Below, one piece after another: positions 60,501 through 64,000 of a stretch of DNA of 64,000 nt. The notes below the pieces were generated by a model. The model was given only the letters and a program-made list of their open reading frames with translations. It was not told where the DNA came from and did no database searches. The stretch comes from Melitaea cinxia (Eukaryota; Arthropoda; Insecta; Lepidoptera; Nymphalidae): NCBI RefSeq assembly GCF_905220565.1, contig NC_059409.1, positions 3,293,501-3,357,500 of the forward strand. Reading direction: 5' to 3'. Numbering within the stretch: the first letter of the stretch is position 1; every line of letters starts with the position of its first letter. Made by a program: the position numbers and the translations under genes.

Positions 60501-62395
60501 GTCAGAATTTACTCGAAGGTAACTTAGACACAGTTGACGGTGCGGCTAATATCGGGAAACTTATAAAAAAATGGCCGCATGTCCAACACGACCCCACTAC
60601 GTTTACTACCGATGTTATACACCATGATGTGAGTTAAATTAAACTAAAAATAATTTTACTTAGACGTATTTAATTGTATTTGTCTAAAACTGTCTTGTCT
60701 GAAACTTATTAAAAAATGGCCGCATGTCCAACACGACCCCACTACGTTTACTACCGATGTTCTGCACCATAATGTGAGTAAAATTAAACTATAAATAATT
60801 TCACTTAGACGTGTTTAATTGTATTTGTCTATATTAAAAAGTAAGAAGCACGTTTATTCGGGTCATCACACAAGACGTACAGTTAGTACACAAAAGGATG
60901 AATACAAATATATAGAAAAAATCCATCATCATCATCATCATCAGCGCAGCCTATTGCAGTCCACTGGTGGACATAGGCCTCCCCAATTTCGCGCCAGACA
61001 TCCCGGTTTTCCGCAATCCTCATCCAGCCTTACGGCAATCTTACGTAGATCGTCGGTCCAACGGGCCGGAGGACGTCCTACGCTGCGTTTTCCAAGACGC
61101 GCAGTCCTGCGACACAGATGACCAGCCCACTGCCACTTCAACTTGCTAATTCTGTGGGCTATGTCGGTTACTTTCCTTCTCTCGCGGATAGTCTCATTTC
61201 TAATCCTATCTTTGAGAGAAACCTGAAGCATAGCCCGTTCCATTGCACGTTGAGCGTTGGATAAGTTAGGCGAAATGCTGGCCGGCCTAAACGAATCTTC
61301 CCGACGTGTCGGTTTCTGTATGAACTTGGACAAAACGAAAGTTATGTTTAACATCCAAATCATACCGAAACCGGTATCGGTCGATGGTACCATTCTCGAA
61401 GTTGTTCAGGATTATATTTACCTAGGCTATACTAAACATTTTTGAATATCATATCAAAAATTGACCGCTCCAGCGGGGATCGAACCCGCGTCTCTATACT
61501 ATTTCGTATACTATCCAACTAAGCCTAACTAGCTAAGATTTGGTTGGGCTGAGCGGCGTTTAGCAGGCTTCGTCGAGTCTTCACTTCGAAGATTCCGCAA
61601 TGCTTGAAGACAAAAGTCTTTGAGCAATGCGTCCTGCCTGTGTTAACATACGGAGCCGAGACGTGGACACTGACGAAGAGACTCCACAAGTTTAGAGTCG
61701 CTCAACGTGCAATGAAAAAAATCACAGTAAAAAAATTACAAGAACAGTAATATAGACTACAAAAAAAAAACATCATTAAAAACACAAGTCATAAAAAAAT
61801 TAAATACTGAATTTTTCAAAAAGTTATAAAAAAACACAAATAAACAAGAAATGTGAAAGTAATCAAATATATAAAAATACCGGCTACAAGACACGCTGCA
61901 AGCCTATTTATTGTGCAGAAGTTTTACTTTAGTCATGTGGTCTAAAGCGCACACATTTTATAAATCATTTCTACTTCCAATCTTGATTTTTAACCTATAT
62001 TTTATGTAACCTATATATCTATCATGGGCGTATCAAGAGTTTTGTACAGGGTAGGGTAGAAGCAAAATAATTCAAAAGTATATAGAAAAAGAATAAGAAT
62101 AAAGAATAAGCTAATAACATTTAAAAACGTATATCACTCACGACCCGAAGTTCCCTTTAAAATAAATTAAATAATAAAAATTATTATTATACAGGACTCC
62201 ACAACTATCTTCAACATAACTGGTATTTTGAAAATAAGAGCGGATTCGTTAGCAGAAGATGAACCATTAGTATCATTCTCACGTACAATAGTGTTAAGTA
62301 CAAAAAACGGTTATAAATACAAAATTCAAAATGAATTGCTCTTCTGGGACGAACCGATTGAAGAGTTTTCTAGAATCGCCTTCCACTCTGTTTTG
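47022..62395 (+). CDS. NXF: nuclear RNA export factor (NXF/TAP family), divergent paralogue
   Basis: Eighteen exons join in phase: 47022-47047, 47233-47949, 48393-48547, 49500-49625, 49708-49752, 49910-49930, 50707-50769, 52229-52402, 53089-53233, 53780-53933, 54441-54512, 55261-55356, 56154-56388, 57286-57409, 57980-58196, 60027-60225, 60456-60628, 62195-62395, giving 981 residues so far. About 490 N-terminal residues are Lys-, Ser-, Gln- and Asn-rich. An RRM-like part (about 560-660), a leucine-rich repeat part (about 700-795; 'LTELDLSHNRIT', 'LKVLNLSHNNIESV', 'LEGNPLC') and an NTF2-like domain (about 800-981; 'KKWPHVQHDPTTFTTDV') follow in NXF1 order. NXF proteins pair with p15/Nxt1 and carry RNA through nuclear pores; insect NXF2 acts in piRNA-guided silencing (family knowledge). 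Which paralogue this is remains open; the divergence speaks against NXF1. A UBA domain is not seen. Introns are full of transposon pieces. Confidence 0.88.
48545..48840 (-). repeat. family B repeat, diverged, in NXF intron 3
   Basis: Begins right at the exon 3 donor ('tgtgttagcaaacg' at about 48561) and shows 'gactgacttcaattagttga' type tail and 'tgggaccacatgatatgcac' body. It contains a C run at 48753-48762. Confidence 0.6.
50770..52228. other. NXF intron 7, filled with repeats
   Basis: Holds a (TA)n tract at about 51010-51076, the solo-LTR-like insert (51077-51556), another (TA)n tract at 51557-51588, a family G copy at 51600-51790 and a family E copy at 51925-52130. Confidence 0.6.
51077..51556 (+). 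mobile_element. solo-LTR-like insert in a (TA)n tract
   Basis: A 480-bp non-AT segment starts TGTCAGC and ends GACTACA, with TATATA on both sides, so 5'-TG...CA-3' ends and a possible short duplication fit an LTR. 'tataaaa' occurs at about 51163. No gag or pol frame is present. Because the flanks are a microsatellite, the target duplication cannot be verified. Confidence 0.35.
52675..53003 (+). repeat. RTE-like LINE 3' end (family C) in NXF intron 8
   Basis: Runs from 'gtgccgtgtggctacggcac' to 'ggctgtaatgatgatgatg', the reverse complement of the copies at 8366-8687 and 12290-12620. The end of a LINE-like frame ('TPSLPVGVVRGD' then stop) is visible at about 52711-52746. Confidence 0.7.
53401..53473 (-). 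tRNA. tRNA-like repeat, diverged copy in NXF intron 9
   Basis: Same 73-nt layout and flanks as the cluster at 8.9-9.8 kb, but the anticodon loop reads ACGGTCA and the T arm 'gggatcgaaccc' is changed. The flanks 'aatatcgtatcaaaaatcga' and 'gaaatttttgatatgatg' form the same inverted pair around it. A pseudogene. Confidence 0.5.
54590..54800 (-). repeat. family B repeat, old copy in NXF intron 11
   Basis: 'accgatttcaattacatcga' to 'tcatcgaaatcggtccactc' follow family B in reverse, with heavy divergence. Confidence 0.5.
55440..55710 (+). repeat. family A repeat, near full length, in NXF intron 12
   Basis: 'agttcggcaaacaagcgtac', 'ggctcacctgatggtaagcg', 'cgcctgcaacaccagaagcg' and the end 'ctgctgtgccctacttcagt'. 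The best-preserved copy in the window. Confidence 0.75.
55805..56075 (-). repeat. RTE-like LINE 3' end (family C) in NXF intron 12
   Basis: Matches 12290-12620 from 'actcgtgtgttttacccgta' to 'ctatattctttactgccgta'. The distal tail is missing. Confidence 0.6.
56405..56527 (-). repeat. RTE-like LINE tail fragment in NXF intron 13
   Basis: 'cattacagcctatacagtcc' to 'cgctgggcaggcgggttggt', starting 16 bases after the exon 13 donor. Confidence 0.6.
56725..57060 (+). repeat. family E repeat in NXF intron 13
   Basis: 'ctgtgcccgcgacttcgtcc', 'gcgtggaat', 'cagctatctgccagag', 'acagacacacagatagacag', ending 'atttatttgtatagatta'. Co-linear with 44065-44400. Confidence 0.65.
57733..57850 (+). repeat. 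family F fragment in NXF intron 14
   Basis: 'tagggttccgtacctc', 'gcatcccttatagaatc' and 'ttgttgtctgtctgtctgta' match the start of 25388-25797. Confidence 0.6.
58780..59806 (+). pseudogene. Jockey/CR1-like reverse-transcriptase fragment in NXF intron 15
   Basis: Encodes the C-terminal part of a non-LTR reverse transcriptase: 'SDLNNFVQYCTQNKLDLNVS' then, after a one-base frame break near 58940, 'TSMKDLGLIQDSKLLFDRHI', 'VRSILEYASMVWSPQY' and 'RVESVQKRFLRYLQYKC', to a stop at 59411. The endonuclease and the catalytic FADD region are missing (5' truncation). A 3' untranslated part ends in a short (AAAAT)n tail at about 59787-59806. Confidence 0.8.
60556..60830 (+). repeat. tandem duplication of NXF exon 17 end and donor
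   Basis: 60556-60685 (end of exon 17, donor, start of intron) is repeated at 60701-60830, 145 bp downstream, with a few changes. The second copy keeps an open frame (KLIKKWPHVQHDPTTF...) and a gtgagt donor but has no visible acceptor, so it is probably not spliced in. Confidence 0.85.
60921..61715 (-). mobile_element. RTE LINE with inverted 5' segment (twin-primed) in NXF intron 17
   Basis: The 3' part is on the minus strand: 61255-60941 encodes 'NAQRAMERAMLQVSLKDRIR' and 'QWAGHLCRR', 'GRPPARWTDDLRKIA', then the tail and (ATG)n at 60923-60942. The preceding part of the same protein lies inverted on the plus strand, 61256-61715: 'DKLGEMLAGLNESS', 'MNLDKTKVMFN', 'YIYLGYT', then 'LKTKVFEQCVLPVLTYGAET' and 'KFRVAQRAM'. 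Both pieces share 'cgctcaacgtgcaatg' at the junction. 'gaaaaaatc' and 'gaaaaaaatc' at the two outer ends look like a target-site duplication. A tRNA-like repeat piece interrupts the plus-strand part at about 61433-61500. Confidence 0.8.
61433..61500 (-). repeat. truncated tRNA-like repeat inside the RTE LINE
   Basis: 'ttttgaatatcatatcaaaa' then 'gaccgctccagcggggatcg' match the acceptor/T-arm side of the units at 8.9-9.8 kb. The D arm and anticodon arm are gone. Confidence 0.6.
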
Positions 62396-62755
62396 GTGAG
62401 TACCTACTATATTTTGTTTATTTATATTGTCTTGGTCTTTGGTCAATTGGTCCATAAATAAAATAGCTAACTAGAGTGAGTTAATTGTATTTGACCCCCT
62501 CCCTACCCTCCAAGTAAACTGCAATTTTTTCATTATTTTGAAACAAAAAGGTAAATAGGTATGTAGATGTTACGTAATTTTATTACGTATAAATTAATTT
62601 CAACGTAAGTTAAAAGTAAAAACTTGTATGTATGTTATTTTTAAAATACTACTTCTAGATTGAAGTTAGTAAGCACTAAATATTGGATCTAAATCTAAGT
62701 ACTAAATACAGAACGGTTTTGGCGTTGTTTTCGGATAAACCTCTCGGAAATACAG

Positions 62756-62782
62756 CCTACCTCAGATGTTGGGTGTATATAA
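62756..62782 (+). other. candidate last coding exon of NXF
   Basis: After the phase-0 donor at 62395, an acceptor 'ggaaatacag' at 62755 would open a nine-codon exon reading PTSDVGCI then TAA. Another acceptor at 62711 gives NGFGVVFG then stop. Either ends the protein directly after the NTF2-like domain. The choice is unsupported without transcripts. Confidence 0.3.
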
Positions 62783-62884
62783 TTTTTTTCTATTTCTTTT
62801 TTTTAATAATTTTTTTATCATAATAATTATTTTAAAAATAATTTTACTTTATACTTAGTAAAAATATAAATAAACGTTTTTATG

Positions 62885-62890
62885 AATAAA
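62885..62890 (+). terminator. candidate polyadenylation signal for NXF
   Basis: AATAAA at 62885, with another at 62901, about 100 bases after the candidate stop. Confidence 0.35.
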
Positions 62891-62996
62891 AGAGGTGTCT
62901 AATAAAAATATTTTATTTTATCACTGGATTTAATGTGCAGACATTATTAGATGGCTTCATGAGATTACCAATTATTTGTATCCCTCACAAAAATAC

Positions 62997-63002
62997 TTTA
63001 TT
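62997..63002 (-). terminator. candidate polyadenylation signal for NVL
   Basis: AATAAA on the minus strand at 63002-62997 and again at 63049-63044, 255-310 bases after the NVL stop codon. Confidence 0.35.
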
Positions 63003-63303
63003 CATTCACAGAATATTAAAATAGCATTGCTTTAATTATTGCTTTTATTATTAACAAATACTAATTTAATGTAAATAGTAATATACTACTATAATACTTT
63101 CAATATTGCATACAAAAAAAGATTATTTATTTAATTTTCTGACTAAAACAATTACTTTGAACTTAAGGCAGTAAAAGACATCTGATATATCGAAATTAAC
63201 TGTATTTGAGTTGGCACTGCTTTAATAACACTCTTAAATTATGAGACTTGATAGTGGAATCATTAGCTTACTACAGTCATCTTAAATTTAATCTAATAAT
63301 ATT

Positions 63304-63999
63304 TCACACGGTATCCATGGACTCTTCATTTGTGAGTTCAGTCTCCATTTCCATTTCCTTCTCCTCGACTCCGCCCGCATACTTAAGTCGTAATTTTTCA
63401 TAATGCAATTGTTCCTTTGATGATACCGATGGCTTGCATTTTAAAAGTGCAGCACTGAAGTCTTCAAATGAAACGAATATGTCGCCTTCGAGTGTACCAT
63501 TTGTAATGTGATTTGTCAAAGAATTTGTTGCCGCGGCTCTCACTAATCCAGATAAATCTGCACCCGTATAACCCTCAGTTAAATCGGCTATTACTTGAAG
63601 GTTGACATCGGGGCCAAGTTGAGGTTGAGTTCCTGATTTGGTCAGCTTTTGAAGAATATCAAACCTATCTTCGTTTGCAGGCATACCAACGTACATGATT
63701 CTGTCTAAACGGCCCGGTCTTAACACAGCAGGGTCGATAATATCCGGACGATTTGAAGCTGCTAAAACGAAAACTCCTTCGCGACTTTCTATACCGTCCA
63801 TTTCAGTCAATAATTGGTTTACAACTCTCGCAGTTCCATGATTGTCTTGTGAACTTCTTCTTGGGCATAACGCGTCGAATTCGTCGAAAAATATAACACA
63901 AGGAGCAGAGTTACGGGCGCGTCTAAAACAGGTTCTTACTGCTCTTTCGCTCTCACCCACATACATGTTCAAAAGCTCGGGACCTTTCACTGATATGAA
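63304..63999 (-). CDS. NVL: NVL-like AAA+ ATPase (nuclear VCP-like), C-terminal part
   Basis: One open exon runs off the right edge of the window. Its 231 codons correspond to the second half of the D2 AAA+ domain and the C-terminus. Visible are 'VKGPELLNMYVGESERAVR' (pore loop and helix), Walker B 'CVIFFDEFDAL' with the catalytic DE, 'TEMDGIESREGVFVLAASNR' (sensor 1), arginine-finger region 'LRPGRLDR' and sensor 2 region 'EGYTGADLSGLVRAAA'. The VKGPELLNMYVGESERAVR and CPRRS blocks match NVL (Drosophila smallminded) better than VCP/p97 itself. NVL acts in the nucleolus in 60S ribosome maturation (family knowledge). The tail is acidic (EEKEMEMETELTNEES). Walker A and D1 lie outside the window. 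Convergent with NXF. Confidence 0.92.
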   Translation of the reverse strand, partial: FISVKGPELLNMYVGESERAVRTCFRRARNSAPCVIFFDEFDALCPRRSSQDNHGTARVVNQLLTEMDGIESREGVFVLAASNRPDIIDPAVLRPGRLDRIMYVGMPANEDRFDILQKLTKSGTQPQLGPDVNLQVIADLTEGYTGADLSGLVRAAATNSLTNHITNGTLEGDIFVSFEDFSAALLKCKPSVSSKEQLHYEKLRLKYAGGVEEKEMEMETELTNEESMDTV

Positions 64000-64000
64000 G

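Noticed and set aside
61257..61445. Independent small plus-strand gene
   Set aside because: It is the inverted part of the RTE LINE, as its RT-like residues and junction show.
62396..62461. Read-through end of NXF after residue 981
   Set aside because: The sequence after 62395 is a good gtgagt donor; the continuing hydrophobic frame looks like intron translation, although use as a retained-intron end cannot be fully excluded.

Overview
This is AT-rich, repeat-dense eukaryotic DNA. Spliced genes with short GT-AG introns, tRNA-derived SINEs, RTE and Jockey-type LINE fragments and several characteristic short repeat families all point to a lepidopteran (butterfly or moth). The species cannot be fixed from the sequence. 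There are no prokaryotic features, rRNA genes or CRISPR arrays.

Three host genes are supported. (1) On the minus strand (35713 to 25873), a seven-exon gene encodes a complete, phase-consistent 920-residue insulin-receptor homologue. It has a signal peptide, L1, furin-like Cys-rich, L2, three fibronectin III domains and a transmembrane helix, then a 54-residue tail with no tyrosine kinase: the architecture of an insect decoy insulin receptor. (2) On the plus strand (47022 to about 62.4 kb), 18 phase-consistent exons encode a divergent nuclear RNA export factor (NXF/TAP family). It has a long low-complexity N-terminus, then RRM-like, LRR and NTF2-like parts. No UBA domain was found. (3) On the minus strand (63999 to 63304), the C-terminal half of the D2 AAA+ domain of NVL, the ribosome-biogenesis ATPase, runs off the right edge. 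NXF and NVL are convergent.

The left 25 kb is repeats and unannotated intergenic DNA. Its highlights are a head-to-head plus tandem cluster of tRNA-like units (8.9-9.8 kb) and a 3.27 kb PIF/Harbinger transposon (18042-21311) with terminal inverted repeats, a TTA target duplication, a 40-bp tandem array and two antisense genes whose exons sit inside each other's introns. The MADF/BESS gene is open; the transposase carries two frameshifts.

Between the receptor gene and NXF (36-47 kb) lie SINEs, LINE fragments, a small MITE candidate and a decayed Cys-motif gene enclosed by perfect 38-bp inverted repeats. The NXF introns hold LINE 3' ends, a Jockey-like reverse-transcriptase pseudogene, a solo-LTR-like insert, a tandemly duplicated exon fragment and an RTE LINE with an internal inversion typical of twin priming. 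All assignments come from reading translations, splice sites and repeats by eye; family names rest on recalled domain signatures, not database searches.
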